Source: Collinsella sp. | GTDB taxonomy: Bacteria > Actinomycetota > Coriobacteriia > Coriobacteriales > Coriobacteriaceae | Assembly (NCBI GenBank): GCA_014871605.1 | Contig: WGSQ01000044.1 | Span: 1-12,300, forward strand | Length of the DNA: 12,300 bases | Direction of reading: 5' to 3' | Shown here: piece by piece, positions 1 through 6,942 of the stretch | How positions within the stretch are numbered: the first letter of the stretch is position 1 | How the letters are laid out: every line of letters begins with the position of its first letter | Notes under the pieces: generated by a model | What the model saw: the letters and a program-made list of their open reading frames with translations, nothing else | Databases searched by the model: none | Told to the model about the DNA's origin: nothing | Translations under genes and position numbers: made by a program

Positions 1-88
1 TCGAGTTTTACCGTGATGCGGTCGCGCCTAGCGCTCCACTGTGCTAAAGTATCCCGAACGTTCAAACGACTACGAGGGGAACTAGAAG

Positions 89-1213
89 ATGGCACGTGTG
101 CACAACTTCTCAGCTGGCCCGGCCGCGCTGCCCACCAGCGTGCTCGCCGAGATCGCCGACGAGATGATGGACTACCGCGGTTGCGGCATGTCCGTGCTCG
201 AGATGAGCCATCGATCTAGTATGTACCAGCAGATCATCGACGACGCCGAGGCAACCCTGCGCCGCCTGCTGCGCATCCCTGACAACTACCGTGTCCTGTT
301 TTTGCAGGGCGGCGCCACGCTGCAGTTTGCGGGCATCCCCATGAACCTCATGCGCCGCGGCCGCGCCGGCTACGTCGTCACCGGCAACTTTGCCAACAAG
401 GCGTACAAGGAGGCCGCCAAGTACGGCGAGGCCGTGCTGCTCGCGAGCTCCGAGGACACCAATTTCGACCGCATACCCACCATAGTCGACATCAACGCGC
501 GCATTGCCGCCGAGGCCGCGGGCGGCGGGCTCGACTACGTCTACATCTGCCAGAACAACACCATCTTTGGCACCATGTACCACGAGCTGCCCGATTGCGG
601 CGACGTACCGCTGGTCGCCGACGTCTCGAGCTGCTTTCTGTCGCAACCGCTCAATGTTGAGCGCTACGGGCTCATCTACGCCGGCGCGCAGAAAAACGCC
701 GGCGCCGCGGGCGTGACCGTGATTATCGTGCGCGACGACCTCATCGCCGACGACCCCGCCTTTGCGCAGACGCCGCAGTACATGGACCTTAAGACCCAGG
801 CCGCCAAGGGCTCCATGCTCAACACGCCCAACACCTTTGGCATCTACGTGTGCGGCAAGGTGTTCCGGTGGGTCGAGGAGACCGGCGGACTTGCCGCCAT
901 GGCCGAGCGCAACTGGGCCAAGGCCAACCTGCTCTACAACCTGCTCGAGCACAGCGAGCTGTTCCACGGCACCACGCAGGAGGACAGCCGCTCCATCGCC
1001 AACGTCACCTTCCGCACCGGCGATGCCGACCTCGACGCCGCCTTTGTCGCAGGCGCGGCCGAGCATCAGATTCAAAACGTCAAGGGCCATCGCCTGGTGG
1101 GCGGCATGCGCGCCAGCGTCTACAACGCTGTGACCATGGAAGACGTGCAGGCACTGGCCTCGTACATGAAGGACTTCGAAGCGCAGCATAGTTTGAGTCC
1201 GCGATCTAACTAG
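89..1213 (+). CDS. serC: Phosphoserine aminotransferase SerC
   Basis: This is a PLP-dependent cytosolic transaminase of 374 residues. It converts 3-phosphohydroxypyruvate plus glutamate to O-phosphoserine and 2-oxoglutarate, the second step of serine synthesis. The family N-terminus NFSAGPAALP is at residues 6-15. The GGATLQF phosphate/PLP loop is near 74-80, and the Schiff-base lysine is K202 in GAQKNAGAAG. The closing motif GGMRASVYNA lies near the C-terminus. Length is close to the usual 360 or so. The ATG at 89 has a purine-rich ribosome site (GAGGGGA, 74-80). serA follows 70 bp downstream on the same strand, so the two are probably co-transcribed. The first 88 bases hold no clear sigma-70 promoter that I can defend. 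The call is secure. Confidence 0.96.
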   Translation: MARVHNFSAGPAALPTSVLAEIADEMMDYRGCGMSVLEMSHRSSMYQQIIDDAEATLRRLLRIPDNYRVLFLQGGATLQFAGIPMNLMRRGRAGYVVTGNFANKAYKEAAKYGEAVLLASSEDTNFDRIPTIVDINARIAAEAAGGGLDYVYICQNNTIFGTMYHELPDCGDVPLVADVSSCFLSQPLNVERYGLIYAGAQKNAGAAGVTVIIVRDDLIADDPAFAQTPQYMDLKTQAAKGSMLNTPNTFGIYVCGKVFRWVEETGGLAAMAERNWAKANLLYNLLEHSELFHGTTQEDSRSIANVTFRTGDADLDAAFVAGAAEHQIQNVKGHRLVGGMRASVYNAVTMEDVQALASYMKDFEAQHSLSPRSN

Positions 1214-1229
1214 CCCGCAACGCGCGGGC
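1213..1229 (+). other. Small intercistronic hairpin between serC and serA
   Basis: GCCCGC (1213-1218) pairs with GCGGGC (1224-1229) around a 5-base loop, starting at the last base of the serC stop codon. No T-run follows, so this is unlikely to be an efficient terminator. It may stabilise or process the serC-serA transcript. Only the inverted repeat itself is seen; the role is inference. Confidence 0.35.
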
Positions 1230-1283
1230 CGACCAGCCACTTCAAACCACCTGTATAAACCAAACCTGCTAAGGAGTTTTTCC

Positions 1284-2447
1284 ATGCGTAAGATTAAGAC
1301 CATCGACGACATCACCAAGGACGGCAAAGTCGAGTTTGGCGAGGGCTACGAATTTGTGAGCACCGCCGAAGAGGCCGACGCCATCCTGATGCGCTCGACC
1401 GACCTGCACGGCTACGAGCTGCCCGAGGGCATCCGCGCCATCGCCCGCTGCGGCGCCGGCGTCAACAACATCCCCGTCGAGGAGTACGCCAAGAAGGGCG
1501 TCGTCGTCTTTAACTCCCCCGGCGCCAACAGCAACGCCGTTAAGGAGCTCGTCCTAGGCATGCTGGTGCTCTCGAGCCGCGGCGTGGTGCAATCGATGAA
1601 CTGGGTGCGCGACAACGCCGACGACCCCGAGATTCAGGTCGATGCCGAGAAGGCCAAAAAGGCCTTTGTGGGCCGCGAGCTCAAGGGCAAGCGCATCGGC
1701 GTCATCGGCCTGGGCAACGTGGGCTCCAAGGTCGCCAACGCCTGCGTCGACCTGGGCATGGACGTTTACGGCTACGACCCGTTCATTTCCGTCGAGCACG
1801 CGTGGGTGCTGAGCCGCGAGGTGCAGCGTGTGGGCACGCTCGAGGATCTCTGCCGCGGCTGCGACTACCTCACCGTACACGTGCCCAGCAAGGCCGACAC
1901 CATCGGCATGATCAGCACCCAGCAGATTAACCTGCTGGCCCCGGACGCCGTGCTGATCAACTACGCACGCGAGACCATCATTGACGAGGACGCCGTCGAC
2001 GCCGCCCTGCGCGAGGGCAAGCTGAGCTGGTTTAGCTGCGACTTTGCCACGCCCAAGACCGTCAAGATGCCCAACACGTTTATCACCACGCACTCGGGCG
2101 CAGGCACCGGCGAGGCCGAGGCCAACTGCGCCGACATGGCCATCAGCGAGCTTAAGGATTACCTGGAGAACGGCAACATCGCACACAGCGTCAACTACCC
2201 CGCCTGCAGCATGGGCAAGGCACGCGCCGCAAGCCGCATCGCCTGCCTGCACGCCAACGTGCCCAACATGATCGGCCAGATCACGGCCATCCTTGCCAAG
2301 GACAACGCCAACGTGCAGCGCATGACCAACGAGTCCGCCGGCGAGAACGCCTACACCATGTTCGACACCGACGAGCACCTTGACACCAGTACCATCGAAG
2401 CACTCAAGCAGATTCCCTCGATGTATCGCGTGCGCGTGATCAAGTAG
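1284..2447 (+). CDS. serA: D-3-phosphoglycerate dehydrogenase SerA (short form with ACT domain)
   Basis: This 387-residue NAD-dependent cytosolic enzyme oxidises 3-phosphoglycerate to 3-phosphohydroxypyruvate, the committed step of serine synthesis. The Rossmann motif is GLGNVG at 142-147. The 2-hydroxyacid dehydrogenase signature includes the active-site arginine R229 in NYARE. The catalytic histidine is H270 in THSGAGTGEAEAN. Residues from about 318 to the end form one C-terminal ACT domain (ANVPNMIGQITAILA...), the usual site for serine feedback control. The large intervening domain of the long SerA type is absent. The ATG at 1284 has a strong AAGGAG (1271-1276). It follows serC directly and is closed by a terminator at 2510-2546. 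Confidence 0.95.
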   Translation: MRKIKTIDDITKDGKVEFGEGYEFVSTAEEADAILMRSTDLHGYELPEGIRAIARCGAGVNNIPVEEYAKKGVVVFNSPGANSNAVKELVLGMLVLSSRGVVQSMNWVRDNADDPEIQVDAEKAKKAFVGRELKGKRIGVIGLGNVGSKVANACVDLGMDVYGYDPFISVEHAWVLSREVQRVGTLEDLCRGCDYLTVHVPSKADTIGMISTQQINLLAPDAVLINYARETIIDEDAVDAALREGKLSWFSCDFATPKTVKMPNTFITTHSGAGTGEAEANCADMAISELKDYLENGNIAHSVNYPACSMGKARAASRIACLHANVPNMIGQITAILAKDNANVQRMTNESAGENAYTMFDTDEHLDTSTIEALKQIPSMYRVRVIK

Positions 2448-2460
2448 CGCCGGCTGATCT

Positions 2461-2491
2461 GACGGGCAGCTCCCCATGTGGCCTGCCCGTC
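2461..2491 (+). other. Inverted repeat downstream of serA
   Basis: GACGGGCAG (2461-2469) is perfectly complementary to CTGCCCGTC (2483-2491), with a 13-base loop. It sits 13 bases after the serA stop and just before the canonical terminator. No T-run follows it. It could be a 3'-end stabilising or pausing hairpin for the serC-serA message; this role is inference. Confidence 0.4.
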
Positions 2492-2509
2492 ACTGACATT
2501 GAATGCCCG

Positions 2510-2546
2510 CGGGGGCGCCTTTCGCACGAGAGGCGCCCCCGTTTTT
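2510..2546 (+). terminator. Rho-independent terminator after serA
   Basis: GGGGGCGCCT (2511-2520) pairs perfectly with AGGCGCCCCC (2531-2540), extended by C2510-G2541, around a 10-base loop, and is followed by a TTTTT run (2542-2546). This cleanly separates serC-serA from the downstream peptidase gene. Confidence 0.9.
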
Positions 2547-2579
2547 GTGAGCGCTCCATTAAATGCACCGAGCCGCTTC

Positions 2580-2610
2580 TTGACATACAATTTGTATGTT
2601 GACCTAACTA
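2580..2610 (+). promoter_or_regulatory. Candidate promoter with 17-bp palindromic operator upstream of the M20 gene
   Basis: ACATACAATTTGTATGT (2583-2599) is a perfect palindrome with 8-bp arms and one central base. It overlaps a TTGACA hexamer (2580-2585) and contains TACAAT (2586-2591). A possible -10 for the TTGACA is TAACTA at 2605-2610, with a long 19-bp spacer. Alternatively TACAAT is the -10 with a weak -35 near 2563. In either reading the palindrome would cover the promoter, as expected for a dimeric repressor site. Which hexamer is used, and which regulator binds, cannot be told from the sequence. Confidence 0.55.
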
Positions 2611-2624
2611 TCTGTGAGGTGCCT

Positions 2625-3845
2625 ATGGTTGATACAGATTTTGCTTGGCGGCTTACGCAAGGGCTCGTGCGGATCGACAGTTCCGACCCAGGTGCGTATG
2701 AGGGCGAGATTGAACGCTATATCAAAGCGTTGGTTGAGGAACGGTTGGCGCAGCTGAGCCATCCGGTACTCGATACCGCGCAGATTGCAGAGCTCGAAGT
2801 ACTCCCCGGACGCCGCAACCTTATGGTCACCGTGCCGGGCCAAAGCGACGAGCCACGACTCGTCTATATCTGCCATATGGATACCGTTACGCTGGGCGAT
2901 GGCTGGGACGCGGACATTCCGCCGCTCGGGACGGTTGTGCGTAACGACAAACTCTATGGCCGTGGCGCCTGCGACATGAAGGGTGGCCTGGCCTGCGCCA
3001 TTGCAGCACTGGTCCATACGCTCGAGCGCGTGGCGGCGGATGGCGCGTTGCCCCGCCGCGGCTTTTCGCTCATCTGCTCGGTCGACGAGGAAGACTTTAT
3101 GCGCGGCTCAGAGGCCGCGATCGATGCTGGCTGGGTCGGCTCGCGTGAATGGGTGCTGGACACCGAACCCACCGACGGACAGATCCAGGTGGCGCACAAG
3201 GGGCGCACGTGGTTCGAGATTGAAATGGCTGGCGTAACGGCGCATGCGAGCCAGCCGTGGAAGGGCGCGGATGCCGTCGCCGCCATGGCCGAGGTCGTGT
3301 GTTCGCTCCGTCGCGCGTTTGTGGCGCTGCCCGCGCACGATGAGCTGGGGTCTTCGACCATCACGTTTGGCCAAATCGAGGGCGGATATCGCCCCTATGT
3401 CGTGCCCGACCGCGCCAAAGTCTGGGTCGACATGCGTCTGACCCCGCCGACCGATACGGCAGCCGCGACGCGCATGGTAGAGCAGGCCATCGCCGGCGCC
3501 GAAGCCGCCGTTCCCGGTTGCCATGGCAGCTACACCGTGACGGGCGACCGCCCCGCTATCGAGCGCGATCCGAGCTCTCCCCTTCTAGCTGCACTCAAGC
3601 GCGCAGCAGACGATACGACGGACGCGGACACGACCGTCGGCTTCTTTACCGGCTACACCGACACCGCCGTCATTGCCGGCAAGACAGGTAACCGCAATTG
3701 CATGAGCTACGGTCCCGGGTCGCTCGCGCTCGCGCACAAGCCCAACGAATATGTGCCCCACGCCGATATCGTTCGTTGTCAGCAGGTGCTAATCGCGCTC
3801 GCCGATAACGTGCTCTGGGACGCGAGCGGCCAAGTTGGGGCATAA
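2625..3845 (+). CDS. M20 family metallopeptidase (ArgE/DapE/YgeY-like)
   Basis: This is a two-zinc amidohydrolase/peptidase of 406 residues, probably cytosolic because no signal peptide is seen. Expected ligands are present in order: H84 and D86 in YICHMDTV, D117 in ACDMKGG, the catalytic base and ligand pair E155-E156 in SVDEEDF, E181 in LDTEPTDG, and H371 in ALAHKPNEYV. The lid/dimerisation domain is recognised by GVTAHASQPWKG at 202-213. The frame is open from 2478, but the ATG at 2625 is preferred. It has GAGGTG just upstream and follows the promoter and palindrome, whereas the extra N-terminal residues would be encoded by the terminator. Substrate is unknown; ArgE, DapE and YgeY relatives share all these motifs. 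The strong upstream terminator and its own promoter argue that it is regulated separately from serCA. Confidence 0.88.
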   Translation: MVDTDFAWRLTQGLVRIDSSDPGAYEGEIERYIKALVEERLAQLSHPVLDTAQIAELEVLPGRRNLMVTVPGQSDEPRLVYICHMDTVTLGDGWDADIPPLGTVVRNDKLYGRGACDMKGGLACAIAALVHTLERVAADGALPRRGFSLICSVDEEDFMRGSEAAIDAGWVGSREWVLDTEPTDGQIQVAHKGRTWFEIEMAGVTAHASQPWKGADAVAAMAEVVCSLRRAFVALPAHDELGSSTITFGQIEGGYRPYVVPDRAKVWVDMRLTPPTDTAAATRMVEQAIAGAEAAVPGCHGSYTVTGDRPAIERDPSSPLLAALKRAADDTTDADTTVGFFTGYTDTAVIAGKTGNRNCMSYGPGSLALAHKPNEYVPHADIVRCQQVLIALADNVLWDASGQVGA

Positions 3846-3884
3846 TAAGCCGCAAACAAACCGACTCGTGCGTTAGGACCGCCC

Positions 3885-4568
3885 ATGAAAGCACTTCCGT
3901 TTCCCTGCATCCGCCCGGCTCAGGACCGCGTGCTCGAGGCGCTGCCTGCAATGGGCAGCATCCTGAGCGGCAACGATGCTCTGCGCGGAGCCATTGCCGA
4001 TGGTCTGATGCTCAAGGACCCGGGTGCGGCGTATTACGTGTACGAATGCTCGGGCGAGCCGGGACGTGTGACGGGTGTCGTGGCGATCTGCCCGACGAGT
4101 GTACTTGCGGGCGGCAAGGGCGATGCCAGCGCTGACGTGGCCGCCGCTGCGCACGCGATCGCCGAACTCAAAGTTCAGCCGCGCCCCGTGTCGCTCTCCT
4201 ACGAGGCGTCGCCCGTCATGGACATCATCTTGGGCGCCGCCAAAGAGGGCGCGTCTCTCTACGCCGTCACCGACCCCGCGGGCATTACGCACCGCGCGTG
4301 GGAGGTCAAGCGCGAGGACGCCGTCGGGGCCATCCGCGCTATGCTCGACCAAGCACCGGAGCCGGCACTGACCGACGACCCCGCCTACGCCGCCGCTCTG
4401 ACCGGGGCGTCGCAGCTGCTGGCCGATGAGACCCGTGCCGCCGGAACGTACACCGGCAAGGAGCCGTTCAACTTTACCGTTGCCGTGCTCTTCCCCGCCG
4501 CGCAGGTCAGCGGCGCCGCGCCGCAGGTTCCGACAGGTCTGTTCACGCACCAGGTCGCGCGGTTCTAG
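3885..4568 (+). CDS. Short DUF1015-like protein, apparently lacking the C-terminal half and the DGHHR motif
   Basis: This 227-residue protein has unknown function. The N-terminus (PFPCIRPAQDRVLEALPA, 5-22), the DGLMLKDPGAAYYVYE segment (39-54), the TGVVAICPT strand (63-71), PVSLSYE (101-107), the SLYAVTDPAGITHRAWEV stretch (124-141) and FNFTVAVLFPA (195-205) follow the order I know for DUF1015 proteins. Those usually have about 400-440 residues. The family's ADGHHR motif would fall near residues 161-168, but the sequence there reads LTDDPAYA. The protein stops soon after the VLFPA strand. The ATG at 3885 has AGGA (3875-3878). The spacing from the M20 stop is 39 bp, so they may share a transcript. 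DUF1015 genes are commonly found next to serA/serC, which supports the assignment. It may be a degenerate or repurposed paralogue rather than an active member. Confidence 0.72.
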   Translation: MKALPFPCIRPAQDRVLEALPAMGSILSGNDALRGAIADGLMLKDPGAAYYVYECSGEPGRVTGVVAICPTSVLAGGKGDASADVAAAAHAIAELKVQPRPVSLSYEASPVMDIILGAAKEGASLYAVTDPAGITHRAWEVKREDAVGAIRAMLDQAPEPALTDDPAYAAALTGASQLLADETRAAGTYTGKEPFNFTVAVLFPAAQVSGAAPQVPTGLFTHQVARF

Positions 4569-4613
4569 CAAGACCAGACCGCCCAACACAAAAATCGGCA
4601 GCTCAACAAACAG

Positions 4614-4654
4614 GGGGCGGAGATGCAGCAGGTACATGCATCTCCGCCCCTTTT
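4614..4654. terminator. Bidirectional terminator between convergent genes
   Basis: A perfect 14-bp stem (GGGGCGGAGATGCA at 4614-4627 with its complement at 4637-4650) has a 9-base loop. It is followed on + by TTTT (4651-4654). On - it is followed by CTGTTTGTTG, a weaker U-rich tail. It lies between the DUF1015-like gene (+) and the histidine phosphatase gene (-), and probably serves both. Confidence 0.85.
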
Positions 4655-4697
4655 GCGTCGAGAAGTTATGCCGGCGACCCGCGCCGCCGCGCTCGCG

Positions 4698-5333
4698 TTA
4701 TCCGCGCTGCGGACCTGCAGTAGCCACAAGCGGTTCAAGCCCCAGCTCGCGCGCGTAATCCTCCTGCGTAAAGACTTCGACCAGCTCAAACGTGTCGGAT
4801 TCGTCGTCAAACGCAAAGTGCAGCACCGAGCAGTTGCCCGGCACGCGCTCGTGCTCGTCGGCCGCCGCTCCCCTCACGTGATCCAAAAACTCCTTGATGG
4901 CCGAGCCATGGCTTACCGCGAGCACGCACGTATGGTCCGGACGCTGCATAAGCTCGGTCAGCGTCGCCACCATGCGCTCGCGCACCTGCATCTGGCCCTC
5001 GCCGCCAAACTGGCGATAGAAGTCGCGCCACGGTCGCTCGGGCATGAGCATCACGCGCTCGGCCTCAAAGTCGCCAAAGAACCACTCACGCAGGCCGTCC
5101 AGGCGCTCGTACGCCAAGCCCGGCCACAAGTTGGCGATAGTCTGCTCGGTGCGATGAAGCGTGGAGGTGTAGGCATGATCGGGCTCAATGCCGCGCGCAC
5201 GTAAAAACATGCCGGCGCGCGCCGCCTGGTCGCAACCCAACTGCGTGAGCGGCGAGTCACTCCAACCCTGAATGATGCGCTTAAGGTTGAATATTGTCTG
5301 CCCATGACGAACCAGATACAGGTCTTTATTCAT
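4698..5333 (-). CDS. Histidine phosphatase family protein, second of a tandem pair
   Basis: This cytosolic phosphatase/phosphomutase-type protein has 211 residues. The signature YLVRHGQT puts R9 and the phosphate-accepting H10 at the N-terminus. R61 (LHRTEQT), E83 (LREWFFGDFE) and H142 (VSHGSA) complete the catalytic pocket. The start at 5333 is chosen because AAAGGA lies 5 bases upstream. A longer reading from 5357 would add eight residues and overlap the preceding gene. It starts 17 bp after the stop of its paralogue (5351-5893), so they are almost certainly one operon. They share the same motif layout and an ST/SSPL-x-R core but differ in the C-terminal 40 residues. The substrate is not determinable. 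A cofactor-independent phosphoserine phosphatase role is possible given serA and serC nearby; alpha-ribazole phosphatase and general sugar phosphatases are alternatives. Confidence 0.87.
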   Translation of the reverse strand: MNKDLYLVRHGQTIFNLKRIIQGWSDSPLTQLGCDQAARAGMFLRARGIEPDHAYTSTLHRTEQTIANLWPGLAYERLDGLREWFFGDFEAERVMLMPERPWRDFYRQFGGEGQMQVRERMVATLTELMQRPDHTCVLAVSHGSAIKEFLDHVRGAAADEHERVPGNCSVLHFAFDDESDTFELVEVFTQEDYARELGLEPLVATAGPQRG

Positions 5334-5350
5334 AGGGGTCCTTTCGTTCG

Positions 5351-5893
5351 TTACCAATCAAGGAGCGAAAACGCCCCGTCGCAATAGCCAAAATGAAGCA
5401 CGGCTCCGTTGTCGGGTAGCTCTCCCCTGCCAGTCACATACTCAAGAAACTCTTGGCAGGCTGAGCCGTGGGAAACCGCCAGCACGCAGTCGTGCTGCGG
5501 CCTGGCCATGATGCGGGACAGCGCCGCGACCATGCGCGACTGAAGCTGCACTTCCGACTCGCCGCCAAAGGCCACCGGATAATCGCCCCAGGGCTGCGGC
5601 GGCATATCGCGATTTGATGTACCCTCCAGCGAGCCCAAATGCCACTCGCGTAGGTCATCGACCAGCTCTATCGAGCGGCCCTCACCAGCAATTAGCTCAG
5701 CCGTACGCCGCGCCCGGCCCAACGGGGAGGAATACACACGGTCAAAGGTCACGCCACGCGCCTCAAACGCCGCGCGCGTCGCCAGCGCCTGCTCGCGCCC
5801 GCGCGCCGTAAGCGGCGAATCGTGCCCACCTTGCAAAATATTCTGCACATTGAGCTCAGTCTGCCCATGCCGCACCAAATACAAATCTGCCAC
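5351..5893 (-). CDS. Histidine phosphatase family protein, first of a tandem pair (GTG start)
   Basis: This 180-residue protein has YLVRHGQT at residues 5-12, with R8 and the phospho-accepting histidine H9. R60 (SSPLGRARRT), E83 (LREWHLGSLEG) and H142 (VSHGSACQEFL) complete the pocket. The fold and motif set are those of phosphoglycerate mutase-like phosphatases. The start is GTG at 5893, preceded by a very strong AGGAGGG site on the minus strand about 4-5 bases away; no ATG fits better. It lies upstream of its paralogue (17-bp gap). A REP-like hairpin sits in the 82-bp gap behind the nitroreductase gene, so it may be read from the nitroreductase promoter or from one of its own that I could not identify. 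The substrate is unknown. Confidence 0.88.
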   Translation of the reverse strand: MADLYLVRHGQTELNVQNILQGGHDSPLTARGREQALATRAAFEARGVTFDRVYSSPLGRARRTAELIAGEGRSIELVDDLREWHLGSLEGTSNRDMPPQPWGDYPVAFGGESEVQLQSRMVAALSRIMARPQHDCVLAVSHGSACQEFLEYVTGRGELPDNGAVLHFGYCDGAFSLLDW

Positions 5894-5908
5894 ACGCCCT
5901 CCTCTCGC

Positions 5909-5943
5909 ACCACCGCAAAGGGGACAGGCACCTTTGTGGTGGT
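5909..5943. repeat. REP-like hairpin element (GGGGACAGGCACC type)
   Basis: A 13-bp stem (ACCACCGCAAAGG, 5909-5921, with CCTTTGTGGTGGT, 5931-5943) contains one G-T wobble and has a 9-base loop, GGACAGGCA. The CAAAGG...GACAGGCACCTTTG sequence resembles a short interspersed repeat type seen between genes in several bacterial phyla (from memory, not searched). No U-run follows on either strand, so it is not a standard terminator. On the minus strand it would form in the leader immediately upstream of the ribosome site of the first histidine phosphatase. Confidence 0.65.
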
Positions 5944-5975
5944 TTACCGCCGGATCACACCGCGGTGACGCTCAA

Positions 5976-6647
5976 CTACACCAGCACGTCGGCGAGCGAA
6001 CGCTTGGGTACGTGGTGCACCTGTGCCTCGTCGCGCCAATAATTGATGGAGCCATCGGGGTTGGAATCGATCGCATCGATCACCTGTATCTCGGCCGGAA
6101 CGCCAAAGGCCATGATCAGCTTGAGCTCATACTTGTCGTTATCGAGCCCCATGGCATCGATCGCATGGGGCGTAAAGGCCTTGAACATGCAGGCTGCCAC
6201 CTCGGGCGTGGCGCTGCGGGCGGCGAGCATCATCGTCTGCGCGGCAATGCCTGTGTCGACATCGGTAATGGGAGCGGCGGGCTTGCCCGGAACGGCGCGC
6301 TCGGCCAGAATCGCGATGTAGCCGGTCGGGCGCTCGCCCTCGGCAGGACCCGGCCAATCCTTAAGTGCGCCGGCCCATGCGAGCTCGTCAAATACACGCG
6401 CGCAATCCTCGGCACCGCTCACCACATGAAGACGAAGACGCTGAGCATTGGCACCACACGGGGTCAGGTGCGCCAGCTCCGCCAGCTCGAGCAAAAACTC
6501 GCGCGGCACGCGCATGGACTCGTCAAAACGGCGGCACGTGCGGGCGCGGCGAACCAACGCATCAAACGCGTCCAAGCCGAGCTTTTCGCAACCCTGCTCT
6601 GCCATCGATTCGACACTCGACGGTGCCTCGGGAACTGCTTCGTTCAT
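5976..6647 (-). CDS. Nitroreductase family protein
   Basis: This FMN-dependent flavoprotein of the nitroreductase fold has 223 residues and is cytosolic. The FMN phosphate-binding segment RRARTCRRFDESMRV lies at about 33-47. The loop TPCGANAQ (62-69) contacts the flavin. The DTGIAAQTMMLAARS helix (131-145) is the usual dimer and active-site helix. The C-terminal part (KYELKLIMAFGVPAE, then DGSINYWRDE) is typical of small anaerobe nitroreductases. ATG 6647 is chosen because a GGGGG stretch sits 5 bases upstream; an in-frame TTG at 6659 is less likely. The physiological substrate is unknown. A DtxR-type operator sits just upstream, implying metal control. Confidence 0.87.
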   Translation of the reverse strand: MNEAVPEAPSSVESMAEQGCEKLGLDAFDALVRRARTCRRFDESMRVPREFLLELAELAHLTPCGANAQRLRLHVVSGAEDCARVFDELAWAGALKDWPGPAEGERPTGYIAILAERAVPGKPAAPITDVDTGIAAQTMMLAARSATPEVAACMFKAFTPHAIDAMGLDNDKYELKLIMAFGVPAEIQVIDAIDSNPDGSINYWRDEAQVHHVPKRSLADVLV

Positions 6648-6675
6648 AGGGACCCCCAATACAAGCCAATTGTCC

Positions 6676-6694
6676 TTAGGAAAATCTATCCTAA
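6676..6694. promoter_or_regulatory. DtxR/IdeR-type metal-responsive operator
   Basis: TTAGGAAAATCTATCCTAA is 19 bp long with perfect 6-bp arms (TTAGGA / TCCTAA) around 7 bases. By eye it matches 14 of 19 positions of the classic IdeR/DtxR consensus TTAGGTTAGSCTAACCTAA, including both TTAGG/CCTAA ends. It lies 28 bp upstream of the nitroreductase ATG and abuts the candidate -10. Binding by an iron- or manganese-dependent DtxR-family repressor is inferred. Confidence 0.65.
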
Positions 6695-6723
6695 AACGTA
6701 GGCAATAACGAACAGGGCTGCAA
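6695..6723 (-). promoter_or_regulatory. Candidate sigma-70 promoter of the nitroreductase operon
   Basis: On the minus strand TTGCAG (6718-6723) and TACGTT (6695-6700) are separated by 17 bp. Transcription would start near 6688, inside the 19-bp DtxR-type box, so a bound repressor would block it. The hexamers are imperfect, hence moderate confidence. Confidence 0.4.
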
Positions 6724-6942
6724 TGTTCTACACCTGTTGAATAGAAAATCGCGACGTGGGGAACAGCGGAAACAATTCAGGGCCTTTGGGTTACGTTTCG
6801 CCCTCCCCGACCCATACGCCAGCGCCTTTAGGCGATACTGGTTGTAACGATCAAGGCTTACGCCGCACGGAAAGGAGACATTACGGGCATCTTTAAGAAC
6901 GATGACCAAAAATCGAGCCAGTTTGGATTTGACGAGAAAAGC

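Noticed and set aside
1..88. Serine- or glycine-responsive riboswitch or leader upstream of serC
   Set aside because: The visible leader is too short and shows no conserved core or terminator; the window edge cuts off anything further upstream.
1213..1229. Terminator between serC and serA
   Set aside because: Short stem without a T-run; kept only as a hairpin.
110..1327. 405-codon open frame on the minus strand opposite serC
   Set aside because: High-GC antisense shadow of serC; low-complexity V/A/G/H-rich product, no ribosome site, and serC is certain.
2478..2624. Longer start for the M20 peptidase
   Set aside because: The extension would be encoded by the serA terminator and the promoter region; ATG 2625 has a ribosome site.
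4623..5204. 193-codon plus-strand open frame
   Set aside because: Runs opposite the histidine phosphatase and starts inside the bidirectional terminator.
5334..5357. Longer start for the second histidine phosphatase
   Set aside because: It would overlap the upstream gene, while AAAGGA is correctly spaced for 5333.
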